A stretch of DNA of 50,679 nt, taken from contig NZ_LAVL01000053.1 of the NCBI RefSeq assembly GCF_001083785.1, positions 1 through 50,679 on the forward strand, in the 5' to 3' direction. The notes under the pieces were generated by a model. The model was not told the DNA's origin. It searched no databases and was given only the letters and a program-made list of their open reading frames with translations. Below are positions 23,138 to 31,585 of this stretch, one piece after another. The stretch's first letter is position 1, and every line of letters begins with the position of its first letter. A program made the translations under genes and the position numbers. The stretch is from Nonomuraea sp. SBT364. Lineage in GTDB: Bacteria > Actinomycetota > Actinomycetes > Streptosporangiales > Streptosporangiaceae.

Positions 23138-24286
23138 GTGAACGCGCAATCCCTGGCCACGAGTCAGCGCTCCCTCGGCGACCCGTCGATCAGCTATCCG
23201 CTCCGCCCACCGCTCACCCGGGGCTGCCCCGAGACCAGCACCGCCGAGCTGGCCTACCCGGTCGAGGTGGACTACGACTACGCCCGGGTGCCCGAAGGGC
23301 TGTTCGACCAGCCGGCCCTGCCCGACATCGCCCGGTGGCAGCCGCTGCTGCCGCCCCTGCTCGCGCCCACGCTCGGCGAGGGCGGCACGCCGCTGCTGGA
23401 GGTCTGCGGCGTCTACCTGAAGGACGAATCCCGCAACCCGACCTGGTCGCACAAGGACCGCCTGAACCGCGTCGCCGTCAGCGCCGCCCTCGCCGAGAAC
23501 GCGCCCGGCGTGGTCGTCGCCTCCTCCGGCAACCACGGCGCCGCGGCCGCCGCCTACGCCGCCCGCGCCGGGCTGCCCGCCATCGTGATCGCCTCCGCCG
23601 AGTCGCCGCCCGCCGTGCAGTCGTTCGTCCGCGCGTACGGGGCCACCGTGCGCACCGTGGCCATCGAGGAGCGCTGGCCGATGCTGCGCGACATCGTCGA
23701 CCGGCTCGGCTACCACCCGGTCAGCAACCAGACCGTCACGCACACCGGGCACCCCTACGGCGCCGAGGGCTACAAGACGATCGCCTACGAGCTGTTCGTT
23801 CAGCTCGGCCGGGTGCCGGCCGCCGTGTTCACGCCGACCGGCTACGGGGAACTGCTGTACGGAGTGTGGAAGGGGTTCGCGGAGCTGGTGCGGCTCGGGG
23901 TGGCCCCGGCCGCGCCGCGCATGTTCTCCTGCGAGCCGGCCGCCGGCGGGCCCAACGCCCGTGCCGTCGCCACCGGCGCACCGGCCGCGATCGTCGAGCT
24001 GGCCGCCACGGACGCGTACGCGATCAACTGCTCGGTCAGCGGGCACCGGGGCGTCCGGGCCGTCCGCGACAGCGGCGGCGGCGCGCTGGTGGTGACCGAC
24101 GACGAGCTCCGCGCCGCGCAGCGGGACCTGGGCCGCCAGGGGCTGTGGCAGGAGCTCTCGGGGGCTGCCGGGCTGGCCGGATACCGCGGGCTGGGGCAGG
24201 AGTTCGACGGGCCGGTGGTGTGCGTCGGCACGTCGAGCGGGTTCAAGGATCTGGGCGTCGGGTCAGCGCTTCAGCCAGACGCGTAG
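23138..24286 (+). CDS. PLP-dependent enzyme, threonine synthase-like
   Basis: A 382-residue fold-type II PLP enzyme. The PLP lysine is in NPTWSHKDRLNRVAV, the phosphate/carboxylate loop in VVASSGNHGAAAAAYAARAG, and a glycine-rich TPTGYGELLYG motif follows. These match threonine synthase and related ammonia-lyases; the HKDR motif favours the threonine synthase branch. It is not beside hom or thrB, so a biosynthetic role is unproven. The GTG start at 23138 has no ribosome binding site but follows a TTTAGTCT stretch, so it may be leaderless. The nested dyad overlaps its promoter. Its 3' end overlaps the convergent gene by 24 bases. Confidence 0.88.
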   Translation: MNAQSLATSQRSLGDPSISYPLRPPLTRGCPETSTAELAYPVEVDYDYARVPEGLFDQPALPDIARWQPLLPPLLAPTLGEGGTPLLEVCGVYLKDESRNPTWSHKDRLNRVAVSAALAENAPGVVVASSGNHGAAAAAYAARAGLPAIVIASAESPPAVQSFVRAYGATVRTVAIEERWPMLRDIVDRLGYHPVSNQTVTHTGHPYGAEGYKTIAYELFVQLGRVPAAVFTPTGYGELLYGVWKGFAELVRLGVAPAAPRMFSCEPAAGGPNARAVATGAPAAIVELAATDAYAINCSVSGHRGVRAVRDSGGGALVVTDDELRAAQRDLGRQGLWQELSGAAGLAGYRGLGQEFDGPVVCVGTSSGFKDLGVGSALQPDA

Positions 24287-24910
24287 CGGCCCGGCCGGGA
24301 CGAAACCGTGCGTGATCGCCGGCCCCGGGTCGGTCTCGTACCCGACCAGCGGACGGCCCGGGAACAGCGCCGCCGCCATCGCGATCACGCCGGGCCAGGC
24401 GGCGTCGCCGAACACGTTGGAGACGCCGACGACGGGCGCGCGCCTCGTCACGTTGAGCACCGCGCCGCCCTCCTCACCCCGGAGGACCGCCACGGTCTCG
24501 TCGGCGAGCAGGGACGGCGGGAACAACCCCGGCCGCTCGCCGTCGAAGCAGGCGTCCGCCCAGGCCGCCAGCTCCTCCTCGGCGCGCACGACCGCCCAGC
24601 CGGCGGCGTCACCTGCGGCAGGGGCCGCGAGGTGGATCCAGGTGGCTTCGAACAGCACCTCGAACCCCGCGGGCCCCAGGTCCAGGGTGGCGAAGCTGTC
24701 CTTGACCGACGCGCCGGGCCCGGCGTCGACGGCGGGCAGGATGTCGCCGGCCGTCGCCGAGGGGGAGAGGGTGACGGCGTCCGGGTAGAAGATCGGCGTC
24801 CGGGACGGGTTCGTCCAGGCGGTCTCCGTGAAGACGCCGGGCAGGCCGTGGGCGCGGCACAGGGCGTCGCACCACTCGGCGTTGTTCAGGGCCGCGGCTC
24901 CGCTGTTCAT
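24263..24910 (-). CDS. Uncharacterised protein, possibly degenerate GNAT fold
   Basis: A 215-residue protein starting ATG 24910, which overlaps the hrpB stop as ATGA; the frame extends upstream but only as a shadow of hrpB. I do not recognise a named family. The C-terminal third (VVGVSNVFGD, FPGRPLVGYETD, HGFVPAGPLRVWLK) resembles the second half of GNAT acetyltransferases in pattern (gain in ranking, GYE then GF...LRVW), but the acetyl-CoA loop Q/R-x-x-G-x-G/A is not visible, so catalysis is doubtful. No signal peptide or membrane segment. Probably co-transcribed with hrpB. Confidence 0.75.
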   Translation of the reverse strand: MNSGAAALNNAEWCDALCRAHGLPGVFTETAWTNPSRTPIFYPDAVTLSPSATAGDILPAVDAGPGASVKDSFATLDLGPAGFEVLFEATWIHLAAPAAGDAAGWAVVRAEEELAAWADACFDGERPGLFPPSLLADETVAVLRGEEGGAVLNVTRRAPVVGVSNVFGDAAWPGVIAMAAALFPGRPLVGYETDPGPAITHGFVPAGPLRVWLKR

Positions 24911-27270
24911 CGGGTCCGTTTCGTCGGGGTTGCCGTGAGCGGGTCTTCCGGCCACGGATGCTTGGGGTAGCGGCCGCGCATCTCGGCGCGCACCGAACGG
25001 TAGCCGTCGCGCCAGAACGACGCCAGATCCGCTGTCACCGCCAGCGGCCGGCCCGCCGGTGACAGCAGGTGCACCAGCAGCGGGACTCCCGCGATCCGCG
25101 GCGTCTCCTGCCAACCGAACAGCTCCTGCAGCTTGACCGCCAGCACCGGCTGCTCGCCCGAGTAGTCGAGGCGCACCTGAGACCCGCTCGGCACCTCGAC
25201 CCGTTCGGGCGCCGTCACGTCCAGGCGTTCGCTCCACGGAACCAGCCGGCGCAGTGCCGACGCCACGTCGATCCGCTCCAGGTCGGCCCGCCGCCGCGCC
25301 CTGGACAACTCCGGCTCCAGCCAGCGGTCGGCCAGGTCGATCAGCCGGTCCATCGGCGGCCACGGCGCGCCGACGGCCCGATGGCAGAACGCCAGCCGGT
25401 CGCGCAGCGCCCGTGCCGCCTTCGTCCAGGTCAGCACCTCTTCGGTACGCAGGCCGTGCAGGAGGGCCTCGCGCACGTCGGCGTCGGGCAGCGGGGCGCT
25501 GGACAGCTCGATGGCGCCCAGCCGTTCGACCACCCGGGCCGACACGTCGCCGCGCCGGCTGCCCGGCGGCACCTTCCAGACGACCTCCTCCTCGGTCGTC
25601 ACCGGGTGCGCGCCGCGGGCGATCTCCTCGTCGATGGCCACGGCCTGGCGGATCCGCGCGGCGGCCGCCCCGGTGGGCCGGTCGGCCACCGCGATGGCCA
25701 GCCACTGCGCGGTCGCCAGCTTCGACCCCTCGCGGAGCTGGGCCTCGGTCCCGGACGCCATCAGATAAGCGCCGCCCCGCCGCCGCGCCACCCTCTCGGG
25801 AAACGCCAGCGCCACCGCCACCCCGGCCACCTCGTCCTCGCTCCGCGGCTCCACCGCCGCGCCGGGGGTGGAGCCGCGGGTCAGGCGGCGGGTCTCCCTG
25901 CGCCAGCGGGAGCTGAAGGCGTCGGAGCCTCGGCGGGCGGCGCGCCAGACCTCGACGAGGTCGTCACCGGCGTCGCGGGGGAGCTGCTCGGACAGCAGCG
26001 CGACCACCTCGGCGGCCCGGGGGCCCAGGTCGAGGAGGGCCCTGGCCAGCCGGGGCTCGACCCCGGCCAGGGCCATCCGCCGTCCGCGAGCGGTCACGCG
26101 GAGGCCGGGCTCGACGGCGCCCAGCGTCTGGAGCGTCCGGAGGGCCGCCGACAGGGCCGCCGGGGGCGGCGGGTCGAGGAGGGCGAGGTCGGTGGTGCCC
26201 CAGCAGGCGGCCTGGAGGGCGAAGGCGGTGAGGTCGGCGAGCGCGATCTCGGGCCGCGGATGCTCGGCCAGCCGTTCGTGCTCGGCGGCGGACCAGCACC
26301 GGTAGACGGCCCCGGGAGCCTCCCGGCCGGCCCGCCCGGCCCGCTGACCGGCCGACGACCTGGACACCCGGACCGTGGTCAGGGACCCGAGGCCGCGGGC
26401 GTGGTCGGTGCGCGGCTCCCGGGCCAGGCCGGAGTCCACCACGACGCGGACCCCGGGCACCGTCAGGCTCGATTCGGCCACCGAGGTGGCCAGCACCACC
26501 CGGCGCCCCGATCCCGGCGACAGGACGGCGTCCTGGACGCGTGCCGGGGCCTGGCCGTGCACCTGGAGCACCTCGACGCCGTCGAGCATCGCGGCCACCC
26601 TGGCGATCTCCCCGACGCCCGGCAGGAAGCACAGCACGTCGCCCTCCCGTTCGCCGAGCGCGCGCCGTACCACCTGGGCGACGTGGGACAGCAGGGCGGG
26701 GTCGACGCGCAGCCCGTGCGGCGGGGAGACCGGGCGGGGCGGCGGCGCCCACACCGTCTCGACGGGGTGGGCGGCGCCGGTCGCCCGCACCACGGGCGCG
26801 TCGCCGAGCAGGCGGGACCACTGGCCGGCGTCGGCGGTGGCCGAGGTGGCGATGAGGCGCAGCTCGGGCCGGAGGGTGTCGCGCACGTCCAGCAGGAACG
26901 CCAGCGCCGTGTCGGCGTCGAGGTGCCGCTCGTGGCATTCGTCCAGCATGACCGCGTCGACGCCGGGCAGCTCCTGGTCGCGCTGGAGGCGCTGGAGCAG
27001 GACGCCGGTGGTGACGACCTCGACCATGGGGTTCGCGCCGGTGTGGCGCTCGCCTCGGATGGCGTAGCTGACGCCCATGCGCCGGGCGGCGGCGCGTACG
27101 GCGAGGCGTCTGGGCTCGGCGACGAGGACGCGCAGCCCGGCCCGGGCGAGCGCGAGCGGGACGACGGTGGTCTTGCCGGTGCCCGGCGGGGCGGTGAGCA
27201 CGGCGCTGCCGGCGCTGTCGAGCGCGCCGAGCAGGTCGGGCAGGACGTGATGGATGGGCAGGTCAGACAT
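24907..27270 (-). CDS. hrpB: ATP-dependent helicase HrpB
   Basis: A 787-residue DEAH-type superfamily 2 helicase. Motif I is TAPPGTGKTT near the N-terminus; motif II reads DECHER rather than the commoner DE(A/F)H; motif III is TSAT. The C-terminal RecA fold carries ATSVAESSLTVPGVRVVVDSG and QRAGRAGREAPG (motif VI). The HrpB-specific C-terminal domain ends with a stretch including SPAGRPLAVTADLASFW. It unwinds nucleic acid; the biological role of HrpB is poorly defined. ATG 27270 overlaps the preceding ArsR-type gene stop by 8 bases. Confidence 0.94.
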   Translation of the reverse strand: MSDLPIHHVLPDLLGALDSAGSAVLTAPPGTGKTTVVPLALARAGLRVLVAEPRRLAVRAAARRMGVSYAIRGERHTGANPMVEVVTTGVLLQRLQRDQELPGVDAVMLDECHERHLDADTALAFLLDVRDTLRPELRLIATSATADAGQWSRLLGDAPVVRATGAAHPVETVWAPPPRPVSPPHGLRVDPALLSHVAQVVRRALGEREGDVLCFLPGVGEIARVAAMLDGVEVLQVHGQAPARVQDAVLSPGSGRRVVLATSVAESSLTVPGVRVVVDSGLAREPRTDHARGLGSLTTVRVSRSSAGQRAGRAGREAPGAVYRCWSAAEHERLAEHPRPEIALADLTAFALQAACWGTTDLALLDPPPPAALSAALRTLQTLGAVEPGLRVTARGRRMALAGVEPRLARALLDLGPRAAEVVALLSEQLPRDAGDDLVEVWRAARRGSDAFSSRWRRETRRLTRGSTPGAAVEPRSEDEVAGVAVALAFPERVARRRGGAYLMASGTEAQLREGSKLATAQWLAIAVADRPTGAAAARIRQAVAIDEEIARGAHPVTTEEEVVWKVPPGSRRGDVSARVVERLGAIELSSAPLPDADVREALLHGLRTEEVLTWTKAARALRDRLAFCHRAVGAPWPPMDRLIDLADRWLEPELSRARRRADLERIDVASALRRLVPWSERLDVTAPERVEVPSGSQVRLDYSGEQPVLAVKLQELFGWQETPRIAGVPLLVHLLSPAGRPLAVTADLASFWRDGYRSVRAEMRGRYPKHPWPEDPLTATPTKRTR

Positions 27271-27586
27271 GCCCGCCCACGGGCGTCGCGAGGAGCACCG
27301 AGTCGAGTAGGCCGGGGAAGCGCGTCTCCAGGTCGTCGCGGCGCAGGCTCATGTACTTGAGCCGGCCCTCCTGCTTGGTGACGACGACGCCCGCCTCGCG
27401 CAACGTGCGGTAGTGGTGCGAGGCGGTGGACTTGTGCACGCCGAGCGAGTCGCCCGCGACGGTGCACGTCATCTCGCCGTACGCGGCCAGCCGGGCGACG
27501 ATCTCCAGCCGGATCGGGTCGGACAACGCGCGAAGGACCTCGGTGAGCTGGATGTCCTCGGTGGCCGGGTGCGGGAGCAGGCGCAT
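27263..27586 (-). CDS. ArsR-type winged-helix regulator
   Basis: A 107-residue helix-turn-helix protein: LTEVLRALSDPIRLEIVARL, then the recognition region LGVHKSTASHHYRTLREAG, then the wing KQEGRLKYMSLRRDDL. No paired metal-binding cysteines of the ArsR/SmtB type are seen, so it may sense an organic ligand or oxidation. ATG 27586 (MRLLPHPATED) is preferred over ATG 27619 because the latter lies inside the inverted repeat at 27608-27631; the message would be nearly leaderless. It is divergent from the MFS exporter and probably represses it and itself. Confidence 0.87.
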   Translation of the reverse strand: MRLLPHPATEDIQLTEVLRALSDPIRLEIVARLAAYGEMTCTVAGDSLGVHKSTASHHYRTLREAGVVVTKQEGRLKYMSLRRDDLETRFPGLLDSVLLATPVGGHV

Positions 27587-27607
27587 ACCGACACGATACC
27601 CAATTTT

Positions 27608-27631
27608 ATTGTTTGACAACCATCCAACAAT
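27608..27631. promoter_or_regulatory. Inverted repeat between ArsR and MFS genes, likely operator
   Basis: ATTGTT (27608-27613) and AACAAT (27626-27631) form perfect 6-bp arms 12 bases apart, a layout usual for ArsR-family operators. A TTGACA (27613-27618) lies within it on the plus strand and TTGTCA on the minus strand, so bound repressor would block both promoters. Confidence 0.65.
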
Positions 27632-27648
27632 GCGTCAGCGTGTGGGGA

Positions 27649-28797
27649 GTGAATCGTCCTCTTTATCCCTTGGCTGCCGGCAACTTCGCCGTCGGCACCG
27701 GCATGTTCGTCACCGCCGGGCTGTTGCCGCCCATCTCCAGCGACCTGGACGTCTCCACGGCGGCGGCCGGGCAGTTGATGACGGTGTTCGCGCTGGCGTA
27801 CGCGATCCTGTCGCCCATCCTCGCCGCCGTGACCGCGCGGCTGCCGCGCAGGACGCTCCTGCTGGTGGCGATGGGTGTGTTCGTGCTCGGCAACGCGCTG
27901 ACGGCGCTCGCGCCGAACTACCCGCTGCTCATGGCCACCCGGGTGCTCGCGGCGGCGGGGGCCGCCATGTTCACGCCGACCGCGTCCGGCGTGGCCAACG
28001 CGCTGGCCAGGCCCGAGCATCGCGGGCGGGCGCTGGCCCTGGTGATGGGCGGGCTGAGCGTGTCGTCCGCGATCGGGGTGCCGCTCGGCACCTGGCTGGG
28101 CACGGCGTCCGGGTGGCGCACCACGATCTGGCTGGTGACCGGGCTGGGCGTGCTGGGGTTCGCCGGGGTGGCGGCCCTGGTGCCCGACGTGCGGATGGCC
28201 GTCTCCGGGCGGCTGGGCGAGCGGTTCGCGCCGCTGGCCGACCGGCGGGTGCTGGCCGTGCTGGCGACGCAGTTGCTGATGTTCGGCGCCGGGTTCACCG
28301 CCTACACCTACATCGGGTCGCTGATGGACCTGCCGCTGCCCGCCGTGCTGTGGGCGTGGGGCGTGGGCGCCATCGTCGGCAACCAGCTCGGCGGCCGCCT
28401 CACCGACGCGTACGGGCCGCGCCGCATGGTGCTGATCGGGCTGGCCGCGTCCACCGTGTTCCTGGCGCTCATCCCCGTCGCGAACCTGGCGCTGCCGGTC
28501 GCGCTGCTGTGGGCGCTGCTCTGGGGCGCGCTCGGCTGGCTGATCGCCCCCGCCCAGCAGTATCGGATCGTGGCCGTCCTGCCGGACAACGTGCCGGTCG
28601 GGCTCGGGCTGCTCTCCTCCGCCCAGTACGCGGGCCTCGTCGTGGCGGGCATCGCCGGCGGCCTCGCGCTCGACGGGTACGGCAGGGCCGGCGTGATCGT
28701 GCTGGCCACCGGGCTCGGGCTGGTCTCGGTGCTGTTCACGCTGGCGACCTACAGGCCCGTCCCCGCCGCGGAAAGCGCCCCGCAACCCGTGCGGTGA
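27649..28797 (+). CDS. MFS transporter (DHA1-like drug exporter family)
   Basis: About 382 residues with twelve predicted membrane helices. The cytoplasmic loop after TM2 reads ARLPRRTLLLVAMGVFVLGN, the MFS motif A region, and GGLSVSSAIGVPLGTWLG matches motif C of proton-antiporter exporters (family AraJ/Cmx-like). It would export a small molecule with proton motive force. The start is GTG 27649 or GTG 27640; the former leaves the conserved N-terminus (RPLYPLAAGNFAVGTGMF). Divergent from the ArsR-type gene and presumably derepressed by that regulator's ligand. Confidence 0.92.
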   Translation: MNRPLYPLAAGNFAVGTGMFVTAGLLPPISSDLDVSTAAAGQLMTVFALAYAILSPILAAVTARLPRRTLLLVAMGVFVLGNALTALAPNYPLLMATRVLAAAGAAMFTPTASGVANALARPEHRGRALALVMGGLSVSSAIGVPLGTWLGTASGWRTTIWLVTGLGVLGFAGVAALVPDVRMAVSGRLGERFAPLADRRVLAVLATQLLMFGAGFTAYTYIGSLMDLPLPAVLWAWGVGAIVGNQLGGRLTDAYGPRRMVLIGLAASTVFLALIPVANLALPVALLWALLWGALGWLIAPAQQYRIVAVLPDNVPVGLGLLSSAQYAGLVVAGIAGGLALDGYGRAGVIVLATGLGLVSVLFTLATYRPVPAAESAPQPVR

Positions 28798-28814
28798 TGG
28801 GCCAGAATGTCCCA

Positions 28815-29222
28815 GTGTCTGATACCTCCGACTACCAACCCACCGACCCCCGCGACGAGCCCGCGCCACTCGGGCTGATGGTGCTCCTCACCGGCGGCAG
28901 CGCCCTGGCGATCATCGTCCTCGTCACCTTCTTCTCCGGCTCGACCAGCCTGCGGCCGCTGCTCCTCGGGCCGATCATGCTGGTCGGGTACGAGGTCCTG
29001 GTGCACGAGGTGTGGTGGAAGCGCTGGTGGGGGGCCGTCCCGGGGGCGATCGCCGGGCTGGTGACCTACTTCGAGGGGCGCGCCATGCTGGCCGACCTCA
29101 TCGGCGACACCTGGGCCCACCCGCTGGCCTTCGTCACGGCCTGGGTCCTGTTCGCCGTCGTCTTCTGCCTGGCCAGCCGCTACCCGCGCACCGACTTCAC
29201 CGCCCAGCGGGCCCGGCCTTGA
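28815..29222 (+). CDS. Small membrane protein, unknown function
   Basis: About 135 residues with four hydrophobic segments: LGLMVLLTGGSALAIIVLVT, LRPLLLGPIMLVGYEVLV, AVPGAIAGLVTYFEG and HPLAFVTAWVLFAVVFCLA. A short Asp/Pro-rich N-terminus precedes them. No family recognised. GTG 28815 is preceded by CAGAAT six bases upstream and may be leaderless; an in-frame ATG at 28797 overlaps the MFS stop and would couple the two genes. Confidence 0.65.
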   Translation: MSDTSDYQPTDPRDEPAPLGLMVLLTGGSALAIIVLVTFFSGSTSLRPLLLGPIMLVGYEVLVHEVWWKRWWGAVPGAIAGLVTYFEGRAMLADLIGDTWAHPLAFVTAWVLFAVVFCLASRYPRTDFTAQRARP

Positions 29223-29287
29223 GACCCTCACCTGGCGACGACGACAGCGTGCTGAGTGAGCGGAGGGTGCCGGGCTGGTCCACGGAG

Positions 29288-29311
29288 GGGACCTGAAAGG
29301 CCGTTGGTCCC
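29288..29311. terminator. Inverted repeat between convergent genes
   Basis: GGGACC (29288-29293) and GGTCCC (29306-29311) pair around a 12-base loop in the spacer between the small membrane protein gene and uppP, which converge here. A bidirectional terminator is plausible, without T tracts. Confidence 0.35.
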
Positions 29312-29317
29312 GGGGCG

Positions 29318-30148
29318 CTATCCCTGGGCCGGGATCAGGCCCAGGGTGACCGCGAGGATGACGAAGACGCCGAGCACGATGCGGTAGATCACGAAGCCGG
29401 TGAAGCGATGGGTGCTGATGTAGCGCAGGAACCAGGACACCGCCGCGTAGCCGACGATGAACGAGATCACCGTGGCCAGGATCGTCGGCCCCCAGGCGGG
29501 CGCCTGGCCGTTGCCGATCTCGGCCAGCTCCAGGAAGCCCGACGCCAGGACGGCCGGGATGGCCAGCAGGAAGGAGTATTTGGCCGCGGCCTCGCGCCGG
29601 TAGTCGAGCAGCAGACCGGCCGTGATGGTGCCGCCGGAGCGGGAGACGCCGGGGATGAGGGCCAGCGACTGGGCGAAGCCGTAGACGACCGCGTGCGTCA
29701 CGTTGAGGTGCTTCTCCAGCGTGAGCTTGTTGCGCGCGGTGCGGTCGGCGAACCACAGGATGATCCCGAAGACGATGAGCGTGGTGCCGACCAGGCGCAG
29801 GTCGCGGAAGGCGCCTTCGATCTGGTCCTTGAGCACCAGGCCGAGCACGGCGATCGGGATGGTGCCGACGATGACGTACCAGCCCATGCGGGCGGCGTAG
29901 TGGCTGCGCAGCTCGGGTTTGAACAGGGAGCGCGTCCAGGTGGAGATGATCTCCCAGAGCTCTTTCCTGAAGTAGATCAGCACGGCGGCCTCGGTGCCGA
30001 GCTGGATCACGGCGGTGAAGGCCGCTCCGGGGTCGTTCCAGCCGAGGAACGCGGAGACGACGCGGATGTGCGCGCTGGAGGAGATCGGCAGGAACTCCGT
30101 GAGCCCCTGCAGCAGACCCAGCACCACCGCTTCCATCCAGCCGATCAC
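29318..30148 (-). CDS. uppP: Undecaprenyl-diphosphatase (UppP/BacA)
   Basis: Dephosphorylates undecaprenyl diphosphate at the membrane to recycle the lipid carrier for peptidoglycan; extra copies give bacitracin resistance. The 276-residue product has about eight membrane segments and both signature motifs: GLTEFLPISSSAHI near residue 15 and PGVSRSGGTITAG. GTG 30148 is preferred, with GGAAG a few bases upstream and the conserved N-terminus just after it; a longer frame to 30259 lacks similarity to the family start. Confidence 0.95.
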   Translation of the reverse strand: MIGWMEAVVLGLLQGLTEFLPISSSAHIRVVSAFLGWNDPGAAFTAVIQLGTEAAVLIYFRKELWEIISTWTRSLFKPELRSHYAARMGWYVIVGTIPIAVLGLVLKDQIEGAFRDLRLVGTTLIVFGIILWFADRTARNKLTLEKHLNVTHAVVYGFAQSLALIPGVSRSGGTITAGLLLDYRREAAAKYSFLLAIPAVLASGFLELAEIGNGQAPAWGPTILATVISFIVGYAAVSWFLRYISTHRFTGFVIYRIVLGVFVILAVTLGLIPAQG

Positions 30149-30268
30149 GTGCGCACCTTCCCCAGGAAACACCGGAGTGAACGAGGTGAGGCTAGCGGAA
30201 ACGGGGACCGCCGGAGGGCCCCGCGGAACGTCCGGACGACGAGGACAGCCCATGTTCACCCCTCAGAT

Positions 30269-30322
30269 CACGAAAATTCATGACGAAGGGTGTCGCACGA
30301 AAATTCATGACGAAGGGTGTCG
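30269..30322 (+). repeat. Perfect 27-bp tandem repeat upstream of the ECF sigma gene
   Basis: Two identical 27-base units lie back to back (30269-30295 and 30296-30322). Each contains AAAATTCATGACGAAGGGTG, which is AT-richer than the surroundings. The second copy ends about 35 bases before the sigma-factor start. The unit could be a promoter for the ECF factor itself, doubled, or a regulator site. Confidence 0.9.
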
Positions 30323-30356
30323 GCCGATCGGGGCCGTCGCCGAGTAATGATCTGTG

Positions 30357-30845
30357 ATGGACTCCTTCGCCGAGTACGTGACGCAGCGGTCCGTGCGGTT
30401 GCGCCGCACGGCCTACCTGCTCGTCGGCGACTGGGCCACGGCCGAGGACCTGGTGCAGACGGCACTCGCCCGGGCCTGGGTGGCCTGGCGGCGCATCGAG
30501 GGCGATCCGGATCCGTACGTGTACCGCATCCTCACCAACACGCACGCCTCCTGGTGGCGCAGGCGGTCACGGGGCGAGGTGCCGGTGGAGCGGGTGCCGG
30601 AGGCGGCGGCGCCGGGCGACTTCACCCGCGACGTGACGGAGAAGGACGCGCTGTGGGCGGCCGTCCGGGGACTGTCGGACCGGCAGCGGGCGGTGATCGT
30701 CCTGCACTACTTCGAGGGACTGACGCTGCCGCAGTGCGCCGGCCTGCTCGGCTGCTCGCTCGGCACCGTCAAGACCCAGCTCGGCCGCGCCCTGACCCGG
30801 CTGCGCGTCCATCCGGAGATACGGCTCGCGAGGACGGAACCATGA
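30357..30845 (+). CDS. ECF RNA polymerase sigma factor, SigE family
   Basis: A 162-residue sigma factor with only regions 2 and 4. Region 2 is visible as LRRTAYLLVGDWATAEDLVQ and the following WVAWRRI; region 4 as LSDRQRAVIVLHYFEGLTLP with the helix-turn-helix CAGLLGCSLGTVKTQLGRAL. The start (ATG 30357, or GTG 30354) has no ribosome binding site but follows TAATGA by 5-7 bases, so a leaderless message is likely. The stop overlaps the next gene as ATGA. Autoregulation through the tandem repeat upstream is plausible but unproven. Confidence 0.93.
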   Translation: MDSFAEYVTQRSVRLRRTAYLLVGDWATAEDLVQTALARAWVAWRRIEGDPDPYVYRILTNTHASWWRRRSRGEVPVERVPEAAAPGDFTRDVTEKDALWAAVRGLSDRQRAVIVLHYFEGLTLPQCAGLLGCSLGTVKTQLGRALTRLRVHPEIRLARTEP

Positions 30846-31585
30846 CCTACACCGAGGACGACCTGCGAGGCCTGCTGGCCGAGCGGACGGCGTACATGCC
30901 GGGGAAGGCGAGCGACGTGACCAGGATCGTACGGCGGGGCAGGCGGATGCTGATGCTGCGCTGGGGGGTGGGCGTGGCGCTGACCGGGGCCGCCGCGGCC
31001 ACCGCCCTGTGGCTGCTGCCGGGACCGCTGGAGACCCGCGCCCCGGCGCCGGCCGCGCAGCCGTCCGCCACCGCCCGCGGCGACGGGCCCGAGGCGCCCG
31101 CCGGGAACCTGGAGGTGGGGCGGGACGACCCGCCCGCCCGGCTCGGCCCGCTGACCAGGATCGGCGGCATGGCGTCCGACCGGTCGGCCGTCGGCAACGA
31201 CCTGAAGGTCAGGCCCGCCAGTTTCGCCACCACCGTGGCCTTCACCTGCGAGGGCCGGGCGAGCTGGGTGGTCTCGTCGGTGGACGGCGCCGGCCAGGTG
31301 AGCAGGTGCGCCGACGGGCAGGCCCGGCACACCTTCCGCAAGAGCGAGCTGCCGCGCGACTGGACGAAGAAGGAGCAGTCCATCCGCGTCTGGGTGTTCC
31401 CCGACACGCCTTTGGTCACGGAGGCCACGCTGGCCGGCTGCGCCCTGCCGGAGAAGGACAAGGGCATGTGCGACGGCCGGTACGCCGCCGGCGAGCTCGT
31501 CCGCTATGACGTCGCCCTGCAGCTCGCCGGTGACCTGGGGACCCAGCCGGGGGCGTGGATGGTCGGCGTCTACGACGAGGAGTGA
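30842..31585 (+). CDS. Single-pass membrane protein, probable partner of the ECF sigma factor
   Basis: A 247-residue protein overlapping the sigma gene by 4 bases. It has a short cytoplasmic N-terminus (~1-38), one membrane helix (~40-60, WGVGVALTGAAAATALWLLP), a Pro/Ala-rich linker and an exported C-terminal domain with four cysteines (FTCEGR, VSRCADG, LAGCALP, KGMCDGR) that could form two disulfides. The N-terminus has no H-x3-C-x2-C zinc motif, so it is not a ZAS anti-sigma factor, yet position and topology suggest it holds or senses for the sigma factor. No enzyme family recognised. Confidence 0.78.
   Translation: MTYTEDDLRGLLAERTAYMPGKASDVTRIVRRGRRMLMLRWGVGVALTGAAAATALWLLPGPLETRAPAPAAQPSATARGDGPEAPAGNLEVGRDDPPARLGPLTRIGGMASDRSAVGNDLKVRPASFATTVAFTCEGRASWVVSSVDGAGQVSRCADGQARHTFRKSELPRDWTKKEQSIRVWVFPDTPLVTEATLAGCALPEKDKGMCDGRYAAGELVRYDVALQLAGDLGTQPGAWMVGVYDEE

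Noticed and set aside
24911..25705. Upstream extension of the minus-strand gene ending at 24263
   Set aside because: The extension is antisense-quality Gly/Arg/Pro sequence inside hrpB; the ATGA start at 24910 explains the real gene.
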